NCBI RefSeq assembly: GCF_024494355.1
Contig: NZ_JAKNQY010000036.1
Coordinates: forward strand, 1 to 43,215
Length of the DNA stretch: 43,215 nt
DNA from: Pseudomonas sp. Q11
GTDB taxonomy: Bacteria > Pseudomonadota > Gammaproteobacteria > Pseudomonadales > Pseudomonadaceae
Reading direction: 5' to 3'
Of this stretch, positions 33,484-41,867 are shown one piece after another (within the stretch, counting starts at the first letter, position 1; each line of letters begins with the position of its first letter). Below the pieces are notes generated by a model that saw only the letters and a list, made by a program, of their open reading frames with translations, searched no databases and was not told where the DNA came from. Both the position numbers and the translations under genes were made by a program.

Positions 33484-33997
33484 TGCGTCTAACGTGGCGA
33501 GCCGTTTCGGACGGCTGAGCTGGCTGTGGTTGAGCGTGCTGGTGCTGGTCATCGACCAGGCCAGCAAGTACTACTTCGAGAACTCGCTGACCATGTACCA
33601 GCAGATCGTGGTCATTCCCGATTACTTCAGCTGGACGCTGGCCTACAACACCGGCGCGGCGTTCAGCTTCCTGGCCGACAGTTCGGGCTGGCAGCGCTGG
33701 CTGTTCGCCCTGATCGCCATCGTGGTCAGCGGCGTGCTGGTGGTCTGGCTCAAACGCCTGGGCCGCGATGAGACCTGGCTGGCCGTGGCGCTGGCATTGG
33801 TGCTCGGGGGCGCGTTGGGTAATCTTTATGACCGGATTGCCTTGGGCCACGTGATCGATTTCATCCTGGTGCATTGGCAGAACCGCTGGTATTTTCCGGC
33901 GTTCAACTTTGCCGACAGCGCCATCACCGTGGGCGCCGTGATGCTCGCCCTGGACATGTTCAAGAGCAAGAAAACCGGAGAAGCCGTCCATGACTGA
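33476..33997 (+). CDS. lspA: Lipoprotein signal peptidase II
   Basis: This 173-residue inner-membrane aspartyl protease has four transmembrane segments and removes signal peptides from prolipoproteins. Catalytic aspartates are D128 (GHVIDFI) and D147 (FNFADSAI), and the family motif YNTGAAFSF is present. The start at 33476 overlaps the ileS stop by 8 bases, with GAGG 9 bases upstream; the C-terminus overlaps the fkpB start by 8 bases. It would process the lipoprotein predicted at 13362-13715. Confidence 0.97.
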   Translation: MPSASNVASRFGRLSWLWLSVLVLVIDQASKYYFENSLTMYQQIVVIPDYFSWTLAYNTGAAFSFLADSSGWQRWLFALIAIVVSGVLVVWLKRLGRDETWLAVALALVLGGALGNLYDRIALGHVIDFILVHWQNRWYFPAFNFADSAITVGAVMLALDMFKSKKTGEAVHD

Positions 33998-34427
33998 GCA
34001 GCGCATCGCTCAAAACACTGAAGTGACGCTTCACTTCGCCCTGTACCTGGAAAACGGTGATACCGTCGACAGCACCTTTGACAAGGCTCCGGCGGTGTTC
34101 AAGGTTGGCGACGGTAACCTGCTGCCAGGCTTCGAAGCGGCGATCTTCGGTTTCAAGGCCGGCGACAAGCGCACCGTGGTTGTGCCACCGGAAAACGCCT
34201 TTGGTCAGCCCAACCCGCAAAACGTGCAGACCATGCCACGCTCCCAGTTCCAGGACATGGAACTGTCCGAAGGCCTGCTGGTGATCTTCAACGATGCGGC
34301 CAATACTGAGCTGCCGGGTGTGGTGAAAGCTTTCGACGACGCCCAGGTGACCGTGGACTTCAACCATCCGCTGGCGGGTAAGAGCTTGAGTTTCGAAGTG
34401 GAAATCATCGAAGTGAAGGCGGTTTAA
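33990..34427 (+). CDS. fkpB: FKBP-type peptidyl-prolyl isomerase FkpB (SlpA-like)
   Basis: This 145-residue cytoplasmic isomerase has a short FKBP domain interrupted by an insert-in-flap domain (about 70-120). Conserved segments are VTLHFALYLENGDTVDSTFD, PPAVFKVGDGNLLPGFEAAIFG and NPQNVQTMPRSQF. It is the last gene of the ribF-ileS-lspA-fkpB operon, with its ATG 8 bases inside lspA. From memory, the P. aeruginosa counterpart is named slpA and sits in the same place. Confidence 0.93.
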   Translation: MTEQRIAQNTEVTLHFALYLENGDTVDSTFDKAPAVFKVGDGNLLPGFEAAIFGFKAGDKRTVVVPPENAFGQPNPQNVQTMPRSQFQDMELSEGLLVIFNDAANTELPGVVKAFDDAQVTVDFNHPLAGKSLSFEVEIIEVKAV

Positions 34428-34458
34428 GATTTAACGGCAATTACCGCTCCCACAATAC

Positions 34459-34549
34459 CTGTGGGAGCGAGCCTGCTCGCGAAAGCTGAGTCACAGCCAC
34501 CGTCGAGTTGACTGATCCACCGCATCGCGAGCAGGCTCGCTCCCACAGA
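34459..34549. repeat. REPIN-type inverted repeat between fkpB and ispH
   Basis: CTGTGGGAGCGAGCCTGCTC continues to GCGAAAGC; its inverse ends at about 34549. It ends only 14 bases before the ispH start. Confidence 0.88.
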
Positions 34550-34562
34550 CACGAGGCACAGC

Positions 34563-35510
34563 ATGCAAATCAAACTCGCCAACCCCCGTGGCTTCTGCGC
34601 CGGCGTGGATCGGGCGATCGAAATCGTCAACCGCGCCCTGGAAGTCTTCGGGCCGCCCATTTACGTGCGTCACGAAGTGGTCCACAACAAATTTGTCGTC
34701 GAAGACCTGCGTAGCCGTGGGGCGATCTTCGTCGAGGAACTGGATCAGGTGCCGGACGACGTCATCGTGATCTTCAGTGCCCACGGGGTTTCCCAGGCGG
34801 TGCGTACCGAAGCCGCCGGTCGTGGCCTGAAGGTGTTCGACGCCACCTGCCCATTGGTGACCAAGGTCCATATCGAAGTGGCGCGCTACAGTCGTGACGG
34901 TCGCGAATGCATCCTGATCGGCCACGAAGGCCATCCGGAAGTCGAAGGCACCATGGGCCAATACGATGCCAGCAACGGTGGCGCGATCTACCTGGTCGAG
35001 GATGAAGAAGACGTCGCCGCCCTGCAGGTGCGTAACCCGGAAAAGCTGGCCTTTGTCACCCAGACCACCCTGTCCATGGACGATACCAGTCGGGTGATCG
35101 ACGCCCTGCGCGCACGCTTCCCGGCCATCGGCGGACCGCGTAAGGACGACATCTGCTACGCCACCCAGAATCGTCAGGATGCGGTCAAGCAACTGGCCGA
35201 CGAGTGCGATGTTGTGTTGGTCGTTGGTAGCCCGAACAGCTCCAACTCCAATCGCCTGCGTGAGCTGGCCGAGCGCATGTCCACGCCGGCCTATCTGATC
35301 GACGGTGCCGAAGACATGCAGCGCAGCTGGTTCGAAGGCGTCGAGCGTATTGGCATCACTGCCGGTGCTTCAGCGCCGGAAGTGTTGGTGCGCGGCGTGA
35401 TCCAGCAATTGCAGGCCTGGGGTGCAACCGGTGCCGATGAGTTGTCCGGTCGCGAGGAGAACGTCACCTTCTCCATGCCCAAGGAACTACGCGTGCGCTC
35501 CTTGCTTTAA
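34563..35510 (+). CDS. ispH: 4-hydroxy-3-methylbut-2-enyl diphosphate reductase
   Basis: This 315-residue iron-sulfur enzyme carries out the last step of the MEP pathway, making isopentenyl and dimethylallyl diphosphate. The three cluster cysteines are C12 (GFCAGV), C96 (ATCPLV) and C198 (DICYAT). The family motifs HEVVHNKFVV, FSAHGVS, GHEGHPEVEGT and VVGSPNSSNSNRL are present. The start has GAGG 7 bases upstream, immediately after a REP element. Its product feeds IspB in this same window. The last 24 bases overlap the convergent fimT gene. Confidence 0.97.
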   Translation: MQIKLANPRGFCAGVDRAIEIVNRALEVFGPPIYVRHEVVHNKFVVEDLRSRGAIFVEELDQVPDDVIVIFSAHGVSQAVRTEAAGRGLKVFDATCPLVTKVHIEVARYSRDGRECILIGHEGHPEVEGTMGQYDASNGGAIYLVEDEEDVAALQVRNPEKLAFVTQTTLSMDDTSRVIDALRARFPAIGGPRKDDICYATQNRQDAVKQLADECDVVLVVGSPNSSNSNRLRELAERMSTPAYLIDGAEDMQRSWFEGVERIGITAGASAPEVLVRGVIQQLQAWGATGADELSGREENVTFSMPKELRVRSLL

Positions 35511-36002
35511 GTCCTTTTCGCACAAGGCCTGCTCGGTTTTCTCGCTGCGCAGGCTGACACGGCCGCTGCGCGACAGCACCACCTGATGGTGACTGAACGG
35601 CTTATGGCGTGCACAAACATGTAACGTCCCCGCCTGAAATGCGCCGCTGGGCAGGAGCGGCTCCCCCTGGCCGCCGAACCGCACCGAATGTTTTACCGGC
35701 CCGTTGCCAATGATTCGAGCATGGCGACTGCGCTGCGTCAGCAATGTCTGGTCATCGCCCTCCAGCATGATTCGCCACCCCTGGCTCCAATCGTTGTCTA
35801 TCCCTTGAATCGTCACCGTCCTATTGCGCGTGATTGCTTCGCTGCGAGCGCTGCGCAGACCGCTGGCCAGCAGCCGCGCGGCGTCGTCGCGTTCAGCGGA
35901 TTCGACGAGTGCTTTGTATCCGGAACCGGCCCACGGCAGAACAATCGCGGCAATTGCCAGTCCCATGAGCAGTTCGATCAGGCTGAAGCCCTGTTGGTGC
36001 AT
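35487..36002 (-). CDS. fimT: Type IV minor pilin, GspH/FimT family
   Basis: This 171-residue prepilin-like protein has a 5-residue leader and a PilD cleavage site G/F, then FSLIELLMGLAIAAIVLPWAG with glutamate at +5. The GspH-type domain follows (ARLLASGLRSARSEAITRNRTVTIQG, then DWSQGWRIMLEGDDQ), with two cysteines (ARHKPF region and near the C-terminus). Minor pilins prime pilus assembly in the inner membrane. GGGAGG precedes the ATG at 36002. It is divergent from the fimU-pilE operon and convergent with ispH, whose 3' end it overlaps by 24 bases. FimT has also been linked to DNA uptake in some bacteria. Confidence 0.85.
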   Translation of the reverse strand: MHQQGFSLIELLMGLAIAAIVLPWAGSGYKALVESAERDDAARLLASGLRSARSEAITRNRTVTIQGIDNDWSQGWRIMLEGDDQTLLTQRSRHARIIGNGPVKHSVRFGGQGEPLLPSGAFQAGTLHVCARHKPFSHHQVVLSRSGRVSLRSEKTEQALCEKDLKQGAHA

Positions 36003-36028
36003 GACGCCTCCTCCCTGGAGAGCTTGTT

Positions 36029-36117
36029 GTGGCGAGAGCTTGCTCCCGCTGGCTGCGTAGTGGCCCCAAAAAATGAGGGCCGCTTCGCACCCCAGCGGGA
36101 GCAAGCTCCCTCGCCAC
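36029..36117. repeat. REPIN-type inverted repeat between divergent fimT and fimU
   Basis: GTGGCGAGAGCTTGCTCCCG (36029-36048) is matched by its inverse ending at 36117. It is the same subfamily as 19000-19096 and lies 27 bases from the fimT start and 10 bases from the fimU -35 element. Confidence 0.87.
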
Positions 36118-36127
36118 AGGCAGTCGT

Positions 36128-36156
36128 TTGTTCTAGCGTGTAGAAGCAGGTATAGC
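36128..36156 (+). promoter_or_regulatory. Putative sigma-70 promoter of the fimU-pilE operon
   Basis: -35 TTGTTC (36128-36133), 17-base spacer and -10 TATAGC (36151-36156) predict a start near 36163, only about 15 bases before the fimU ATG; GGAGGG is at 36167-36172. Confidence 0.55.
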
Positions 36157-36177
36157 CGACGGCAACGGAGGGCATCG

Positions 36178-36651
36178 ATGGATCTTCGTACAAAAGGTTT
36201 CACGCTGATTGAGGTGCTGGTCGCCCTCGGCGTGCTGCTGCTCCTGATCACCCTGGCGGTACCGGCCCTTACCGGCTCGGTGCAGGGGACCAAGGCCGAT
36301 ACCGATATTGGCGACCTGCGCCGGGCGCTGAACTTCGCCCGGATGACGGCGATCGACCGCGGTGTCACGACACGGATTCGCCCCACGGCCGAGGGCGGTG
36401 CCTGGAGTGGCGAACTGACGGTGTATGACAGTACTGGCGCTGAGCCCAATGTATTGCGGGTTGTTCCAGCGATGAGCAGCGGCGCGACTCTGACGCTAAC
36501 CTCAGACGTGACCAACATTGATTTCAACAACCTGGGCGGGTTGTCGGCACCGGCCATGCCGGTGACTTTCAATTATGTAAGGGGGGCGCAGAGCAGGGCG
36601 CTGAGTGTTTGCCTCAATGGACGAATCGTATTGGGTGGAAGTTGCGGATGA
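36178..36651 (+). CDS. fimU: Type IV minor pilin, FimU-like (GspH family)
   Basis: This 157-residue prepilin has a 7-residue leader and the cleavage site G/F, then FTLIEVLVALGVLLLLITLA with glutamate at +5. A GspH-type pseudopilin domain follows (DIGDLRRALNFARMTAIDRGV), with a cysteine pair near the C-terminus (SVCLNG and GGSCG). It is the first gene of the minor-pilin operon. FimU in P. aeruginosa links the tip complex to the major pilin. FimU and FimT belong to the same family, so the symbol rests on gene order. Its stop overlaps pilV (ATGA). Confidence 0.82.
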   Translation: MDLRTKGFTLIEVLVALGVLLLLITLAVPALTGSVQGTKADTDIGDLRRALNFARMTAIDRGVTTRIRPTAEGGAWSGELTVYDSTGAEPNVLRVVPAMSSGATLTLTSDVTNIDFNNLGGLSAPAMPVTFNYVRGAQSRALSVCLNGRIVLGGSCG

Positions 36652-37109
36652 AGGGTGGCAGTAAACAGGCACAGGATGGCATGACACTGATCGAGGTGCT
36701 GGTGGCGGTGCTGATTCTTGGCGTGGGCTTGCTGGGAGCGGCGATGGTTCAGCTCAATGCGCTTAAATATACCGATAGCTCGCGCATGACCAGCCAGGCC
36801 AGCTTCATCGCCTACGACATGCTGGACCGCATTCGCGCCAACTCCAGCGCCGATTACACGGTCACGCCGCCCAGTTCACCCAACCTCAACGTGGCCCGGG
36901 ACCAGGACCTCTACGATTTCAAGACCAACATCGTCAGCTTCGGCGGCGCCACGGCCACCGGCACTGTTGCGCTGCACCAGCGGGTCTACACCATTACCAT
37001 CTCCTGGGACGATGCCCGGGCCGCCAACACGACCAACGCCGCCGAGGCACGACGCAGCTTCGTGCTGACCAGTCGCGTCGCCGTCGACCCGGTGGGGACA
37101 ACGCCATGA
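36648..37109 (+). CDS. pilV: Type IV minor pilin PilV
   Basis: This 153-residue prepilin has an 11-residue leader, the cleavage site G/M and MTLIEVLVAVLILGVGLLGA with glutamate at +5. The next segment, AMVQLNALKYTDSSRMTSQA, is typical of PilV. Its ATG lies 4 bases into the fimU stop codon region, and its own stop overlaps pilW by 4 bases. PilV forms part of the tip priming complex with PilW and PilX. Confidence 0.9.
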   Translation: MKGGSKQAQDGMTLIEVLVAVLILGVGLLGAAMVQLNALKYTDSSRMTSQASFIAYDMLDRIRANSSADYTVTPPSSPNLNVARDQDLYDFKTNIVSFGGATATGTVALHQRVYTITISWDDARAANTTNAAEARRSFVLTSRVAVDPVGTTP

Positions 37110-37819
37110 ACAGGCATTGCCGGGGATTTGGCCTGATTGAATTGATGATCGCGCTGGTGCTCAGCCTGATCGTCGTGCTGGGTGTGGTGCAGATTTTCAT
37201 CGCCGCCAAAAACACCTACGTCAGTCAGAGCGCGGCGGCGGTTATGCAGGAGGATGCGCGGTTCGCCCTGAGCAAGATGGTCCAGGAACTTCGCATGGTG
37301 GGCATGTTCGGTTGCCTGGAGACCGTTCTCGACGCCTCCTCGGCGGGGGATTTCAATGCCAGCAAGGTCACGCCGATCAGTTGGGACAACGCCAATCTGA
37401 AGCTGACCCTGGTGACGACGGATGTCGGCAACAGCGGCGGCGTGCCGACCTGGACTGTGGTCTCGGATTGTCGCAACACGGCGACCGCCTATACCGGGGC
37501 GCGGCTACCGGCGGCCGGGCAAATGGCGTTTCCGATACGGCGGCTGGTCTACAGCTTCAGCAATAACCAGTTGTTGATGGGCTCCGGCGCTGGCAATCCG
37601 ACCCTGGCGGTACTGGTGGATAACGTCCGGACATTCGATGTGACATTTGGTGTGGCCAGCAGCGCGACAGACATCGCGGCATCGAGCTACAACCGCAACC
37701 CGACCGATCCGGCCCTGATCCGCAGCGTACGCCTGACCCTCACGCTCTTTGACCCGAAGAACAACGTGCGCGAGCAGACCTTCAACGTGGTTGCCGCTTT
37801 GCGCAACCGGCTTTTGTGA
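37106..37819 (+). CDS. pilW: Type IV minor pilin PilW
   Basis: This 237-residue prepilin has a 7-residue leader, the cleavage site G/F and FGLIELMIALVLSLIVVLGVV with glutamate at +5. The family's QEDARFALSKMVQELRMVGMFGC segment follows. It contains two cysteines in the mature domain (MFGCLET and SDCRNT). The C-terminus RSVRLTLTLFDPKNNVREQTFN resembles other PilW proteins. Its ATG overlaps the pilV stop, and pilX starts 13 bases after its stop. Confidence 0.9.
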   Translation: MNRHCRGFGLIELMIALVLSLIVVLGVVQIFIAAKNTYVSQSAAAVMQEDARFALSKMVQELRMVGMFGCLETVLDASSAGDFNASKVTPISWDNANLKLTLVTTDVGNSGGVPTWTVVSDCRNTATAYTGARLPAAGQMAFPIRRLVYSFSNNQLLMGSGAGNPTLAVLVDNVRTFDVTFGVASSATDIAASSYNRNPTDPALIRSVRLTLTLFDPKNNVREQTFNVVAALRNRLL

Positions 37820-37832
37820 GGGGGGACAATTG

Positions 37833-38312
37833 ATGCGTCCGACTCTCGCCAGACACCGGCAACATGGGATGGCACTGCTGGTCAGCCTGGTTTTCCTGCT
37901 GCTCCTGACGCTGATCGGCCTGTCGTCGATGCAGAGCGCTACCCTCCAGGAAAAAATGACCAGTAGCGTCATGCTGCGCAACCAGTCCTTCCAGTTGGCC
38001 GAGGCAGCGCTGCGGGTCGGTGAAAGCGCGGTGCAGGCCGAGGCCTACTCCCTACCGGTGTGCACCACCGCGACCCAGTGTGCGCCACCGGCTGAGTCGG
38101 CAACGCTCACGGTGGCCGGGCGCAATTCATCGTCGGGGGTGACCTGGATCGCGGTCCCTGGCGGGTTTTACGGCGTGCAGAATCTTGGCACCACGCTCAC
38201 GGCGGTCAACGTGCCGATCAATACGTCGGCGACCCTGTACCGGATCACGGCGGTGGCTGTGGTGGGAAATAACCAGCGCAGCGTCGTGGAGAGCATCTAT
38301 GCGAAATATTAA
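37833..38312 (+). CDS. pilX: Type IV minor pilin PilX
   Basis: This 159-residue prepilin has a PilX N-terminal domain: a 12-residue leader, the cleavage site G/M, MALLVSLVFLLLLTLIGLSS, then MQSATLQEKMTSSVMLRNQS. The +5 position is valine, not glutamate, which is consistent with a GspK-like position at the top of the priming complex. Two cysteines (VCTTATQCAPP) lie close together. GAGGGGGG precedes the ATG. pilY1 starts 14 bases before its stop. Confidence 0.9.
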   Translation: MRPTLARHRQHGMALLVSLVFLLLLTLIGLSSMQSATLQEKMTSSVMLRNQSFQLAEAALRVGESAVQAEAYSLPVCTTATQCAPPAESATLTVAGRNSSSGVTWIAVPGGFYGVQNLGTTLTAVNVPINTSATLYRITAVAVVGNNQRSVVESIYAKY

Positions 38313-41300
38313 GGTGCGCCGGGATTGGAGGCCGGCGTTCTGGGGCGTGCTGCTCAGCCTGTATCTGGCTGCACCGGCCTATGCTTTCACGCCTTCGGAT
38401 TCGCCGCTGCTGAGTGCCGCCGCAGTCACACCTAATGTGATGCTGCTGATCGATGATTCGGGGAGTATGAACAACATCATTTGGGCGTCGGGGTTTGATC
38501 CGACGGTGTCGCGCTCGAGTGTTTATACATGCAACTCCAACAACAGTTGCTTTGGAGGGCAGTTACTGGATCCCGATGATGGAAACGTTTTGCTGTCGAG
38601 TCTGTACCGGGGTGGCTGCTCGAGTAACTGGTACGGTTTCTATCGAGGCTTTCTTGATCGGGTCTGCCTGCGATTACCAGATCCCGTGGGCAATGGTGAC
38701 ACCCGTTATACCACTAAATACCTGGCGTATCTTCTGACCCTGGCCAACGGCTCGAACCGGGACTACACCAACGGCTCCATCCCCAGGGACTATCGAATCA
38801 ACGTGGCACGGGACGTCTCCAACGACCTGGTCGCCAACAACCGTGCCTTGCGCATCGGTCTGGCCACCTTCAACCCGCCCAACTTCAGCAACTCCGGCCC
38901 GGGGGGCTACATTGCCCGTGGCGTCAGCGATCTGTCACCCGTCAGCGGCAGCGTGACCCAGACCCAGGCCAACACCAACTACAGCGCCCTGATCAACGCC
39001 ATCAACGGCCTGGGCGCGGTCGCCAATACGCCATTGGCCGAGAGCTATTACGAGGTCACCCGTTATTTCAGGGGCATGGCGCCGTACCACAACAGTACCC
39101 CCAGCACCTACACCAGCCCGATCCAGTACCGGTGCCAGAAGAATTTCGGCGTGGTGATCACCGACGGCTTGCCCACCTTTGACCGCACCTTTCCCACCAA
39201 CGACCCACTAGGTGGATCCCGTCTGCCGAACTGGGATGGCATCACTACCAACGATGGCGCTGATCGCAACGGTGACGCCGAGGGCGATACGCTTTATCTG
39301 GACGACATCGCCAAGTTCGCTTTCGACATCGACATGCGCTCCACCGGTACCGACGCCACCGGCCAGAGCTGGAACGCCACGGATTTCCCCCGGCAGTACC
39401 TCAATACCTACACCGTGGGTTTTGCGGTCAGCAATACGATGCTGTCCGACGCCGCTCGCTACGGTGCGGGTAAATATTATCCGGCGTCCGACAGCGAAGG
39501 CCTGAACTCAGCCCTGTCATCGGCCTTGAGTGACATCACCTCCAAGGCCGGATCGGGGGGCGGCGGCACCACCAACGGTGCAACGTTGTCCACTACCTCC
39601 AGCTATTACCAGACCACCTATGACCCCAAGGACTGGCGGGGCACCATCCGGGCATTCGGTTTTACTTCGGCAGGAACGGTCGATACGGCAGCGGTGCAAT
39701 GGACCACCAACACCAGCATCGTGCCGGGTGCCACGGCACCGACCTATCAGTCATGGAACACCGCGACCAACACCCCCGTAACCCTGGCCTACGGCAACTT
39801 TTCACCGGCCCAGCAAACCAGCCTCAGCCAGGGACTGCCCACGGGGATCACCGGCAACGATCTGGTGGAATGGAGCAAAGGCGTCAATAAAACTGGTCTG
39901 AAGGTGCGCAGCGTGTTGCTGGGGGACATTATCAACTCGCCACTGCTCCTGGCCTCACCGAACGACCAGACCGCCTCGGACCTGCTGAACGACACCAGCT
40001 ACAGCACCTACCTGGCAACCAAGGCGGCGAACATGAACGCCAATCTCGTGGTGAATGCCAACGACGGTTTCTTCAGCGTCATCAACAGCGCAAACGGCAC
40101 GCGGCGTTACGCTTATATGCCGTCAAGCGTCCTGCCCTCGCTGCTGGACATCGCTGACGCCCGTTACATCAATGGCGTGAGCCACAAGTTCCTGGTGGAT
40201 GGGCAGATCGGCGTATTCGATGCGCAACTGGGCAGTGCCTGGAAGACAGTTGCCCTGGGCGGGACCGGAGCCGGGGGCAAAGCGTTCTATGCGGTGCAAT
40301 TGTTCGATGCAGCGGCAGGCAATGCGCTTCGGGCGTTGTGGGAAATCAGCGCACCTACCGTCGCCAATACGGCCAACGCCTTCAATGATCTGGGCTACGC
40401 CTATGCGCGTCCTGAAGTCGCGCGCCTGGCCGATGGTCGCTGGGCCGCGTTCATCGCCAATGGCTATGGCAGCAACACCGGCGTGGCGGCGCTGTACGTG
40501 GTGGATATCCGTGATGGCTCGCTGATCAGGAAGATCATCGTCAACAGCAGTGAGACCGGTAATGGTCTGTCGTCGGTCAAGCTTCGGGTCAATTCCCAGA
40601 ACGTGGTACAGGCCGCGTACGGTGGCGACTTGAAAGGGCGGATGTGGAAGTTCGACCTCAGCGGTACTTCCCCCACCACCTGGGGCGTCGCGTTTGCCGG
40701 GCAGCCACTATTCACCGCACCCGGTGGCGCAACCCAGCCAATCACCGTCCAGCCGCTGCTGGCGGACAACCCCCAGGGCGGGACCCAGGTTTTTTTCGGC
40801 ACGGGCAAATTCAACGAAGCGGTGGACAAGCTCAATAAGGATTTGCAGGGGTTCTATTCGATCTGGGACGCCCCCGGCGGTACCGGACAAATCACGGTTT
40901 CGAGCCTGCAAGCCCAGTCGATCACAGGGGTGTTTTCAGGCAGCACCGGGCAATTCGTGACGACCAGCCAGACCGACGTGACGTATCCTGCGAAAAATGG
41001 CTGGTATCTGCCCTTGGTGTACAACAACGCATTGACCGGGGAACGGGTGATCAACCCGGCCAGTCTGGTGCTCGGGCGCGTGGTCTTCACCACGGCCGCG
41101 GTGGACACCACCGACCCCTGCGCCAGCTTTGGTACCGGCAAGCTGATCGAGGTGGATGCGTTCAACGGTAAGATGCTCAACTACGCGGTGCTCGACACCA
41201 ACGGTGACGGCATGCTCAACAGCCTCGACACGGTCTCCAGCGGGGTGATTTTCACGGGGGGGATCCCGACCTTGAGTGCTGTCGTCAGTGCCAATGGGGC

Positions 41301-41400
41301 CACCAACATGATCGTGAACGACTCCGGTGGCGGTATCACCGACCTGCTGGGAAAATCCGTCGGCGGCAGCCGCCGCATCATGTGGCGGCAAATACAATGA
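38299..41400 (+). CDS. pilY1: Type IV pilus tip adhesin/assembly factor PilY1
   Basis: This 1033-residue secreted protein has a signal peptide (APAYA cleavage, about residue 29). The N-terminal von Willebrand A domain has an intact MIDAS motif D52-D-S-G-S56. An acidic loop (DRNGDAEGDTLYLDD) lies further on in that half. The C-terminal part is the PilC/PilY1 beta-propeller domain (about 480-1020), with an EF-hand-like calcium loop D966-TNGDGMLNSLD and an ending GGSRRIMWRQ typical of the family. It controls pilus extension and surface sensing, and its calcium loop gates retraction in P. aeruginosa. I found no RGD tripeptide. The start at 38299 has GGAG 7 bases upstream and overlaps pilX. Confidence 0.9.
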   Translation: MRNIKVRRDWRPAFWGVLLSLYLAAPAYAFTPSDSPLLSAAAVTPNVMLLIDDSGSMNNIIWASGFDPTVSRSSVYTCNSNNSCFGGQLLDPDDGNVLLSSLYRGGCSSNWYGFYRGFLDRVCLRLPDPVGNGDTRYTTKYLAYLLTLANGSNRDYTNGSIPRDYRINVARDVSNDLVANNRALRIGLATFNPPNFSNSGPGGYIARGVSDLSPVSGSVTQTQANTNYSALINAINGLGAVANTPLAESYYEVTRYFRGMAPYHNSTPSTYTSPIQYRCQKNFGVVITDGLPTFDRTFPTNDPLGGSRLPNWDGITTNDGADRNGDAEGDTLYLDDIAKFAFDIDMRSTGTDATGQSWNATDFPRQYLNTYTVGFAVSNTMLSDAARYGAGKYYPASDSEGLNSALSSALSDITSKAGSGGGGTTNGATLSTTSSYYQTTYDPKDWRGTIRAFGFTSAGTVDTAAVQWTTNTSIVPGATAPTYQSWNTATNTPVTLAYGNFSPAQQTSLSQGLPTGITGNDLVEWSKGVNKTGLKVRSVLLGDIINSPLLLASPNDQTASDLLNDTSYSTYLATKAANMNANLVVNANDGFFSVINSANGTRRYAYMPSSVLPSLLDIADARYINGVSHKFLVDGQIGVFDAQLGSAWKTVALGGTGAGGKAFYAVQLFDAAAGNALRALWEISAPTVANTANAFNDLGYAYARPEVARLADGRWAAFIANGYGSNTGVAALYVVDIRDGSLIRKIIVNSSETGNGLSSVKLRVNSQNVVQAAYGGDLKGRMWKFDLSGTSPTTWGVAFAGQPLFTAPGGATQPITVQPLLADNPQGGTQVFFGTGKFNEAVDKLNKDLQGFYSIWDAPGGTGQITVSSLQAQSITGVFSGSTGQFVTTSQTDVTYPAKNGWYLPLVYNNALTGERVINPASLVLGRVVFTTAAVDTTDPCASFGTGKLIEVDAFNGKMLNYAVLDTNGDGMLNSLDTVSSGVIFTGGIPTLSAVVSANGATNMIVNDSGGGITDLLGKSVGGSRRIMWRQIQ

Positions 41401-41410
41401 GAGATAAGGT

Positions 41411-41812
41411 ATGCGCAGATCCAACCGGGGCTTCACCTTGATCGAAATCATGATCGTGATCGCGATCATCGGTATCGTGATCACCGTCGGCTATCCGAGC
41501 CTGACCGAATACATGAAAAAAGGCCGACGGGCCGAAATCGCCGGGTTGCTATCGGAGCAGGCGCAGATCCTTGAGCGCCATTACTCCAAGAACAATGTCT
41601 ACACCAACGCGACCGGGCTGAGCAGCGGTAACGATTTCTACACCATTACCCAGACGCTCATGGACCAGAGTTTCACCCTGACTGCCGTGCGCAACAACGC
41701 CTCGTCCATGGCAACCGACAAATGTGGTGATTTCACCATCAACAACACCGGCGCGCGAAGCATCATCAACGCTGCTGCCGGGCTGACTGCCAAGGATTGC
41801 TGGGGTCGCTGA
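41411..41812 (+). CDS. pilE: Type IV minor pilin PilE
   Basis: This 133-residue prepilin has a 7-residue leader, the cleavage site G/F and FTLIEIMIVIAIIGIVITVGYPS with glutamate at +5. Two cysteines near the C-terminus (DKCGDF and DCWGR) form the probable D-region disulfide. The segment EYMKKGRRAEIAGLLSEQAQILERHYSKNNVYT is characteristic of PilE. It is the last gene of the operon, 10 bases after pilY1, and is followed by a terminator hairpin. Confidence 0.92.
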   Translation: MRRSNRGFTLIEIMIVIAIIGIVITVGYPSLTEYMKKGRRAEIAGLLSEQAQILERHYSKNNVYTNATGLSSGNDFYTITQTLMDQSFTLTAVRNNASSMATDKCGDFTINNTGARSIINAAAGLTAKDCWGR

Positions 41813-41824
41813 GTTTATTTATTC

Positions 41825-41850
41825 GGGCGCTGTCCTGCGCCCTTTGTCTT
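41825..41850 (+). terminator. Rho-independent terminator of the pilin operon
   Basis: GGGCGC (41825-41830) pairs with GCGCCC (41837-41842) across a 6-base loop, followed by TTTGTCTT. It lies 12 bases past the pilE stop. Confidence 0.7.
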
Positions 41851-41867
41851 GTGAGTTGAAATAGAAC

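Noticed and set aside
30673..33567. A 964-codon open frame antisense to ileS
   Set aside because: It is a high-GC shadow frame; the translation has no domain logic and ileS is unambiguous on the plus strand.
36002..36572. N-terminal extension of fimT in the same frame
   Set aside because: The extension crosses the REP element and runs antisense to fimU; the prepilin leader at 36002 with a strong ribosome-binding site is the correct start.
41401..41410. A pilY2 gene between pilY1 and pilE
   Set aside because: Only 10 bases separate the two genes, so there is no room for it.
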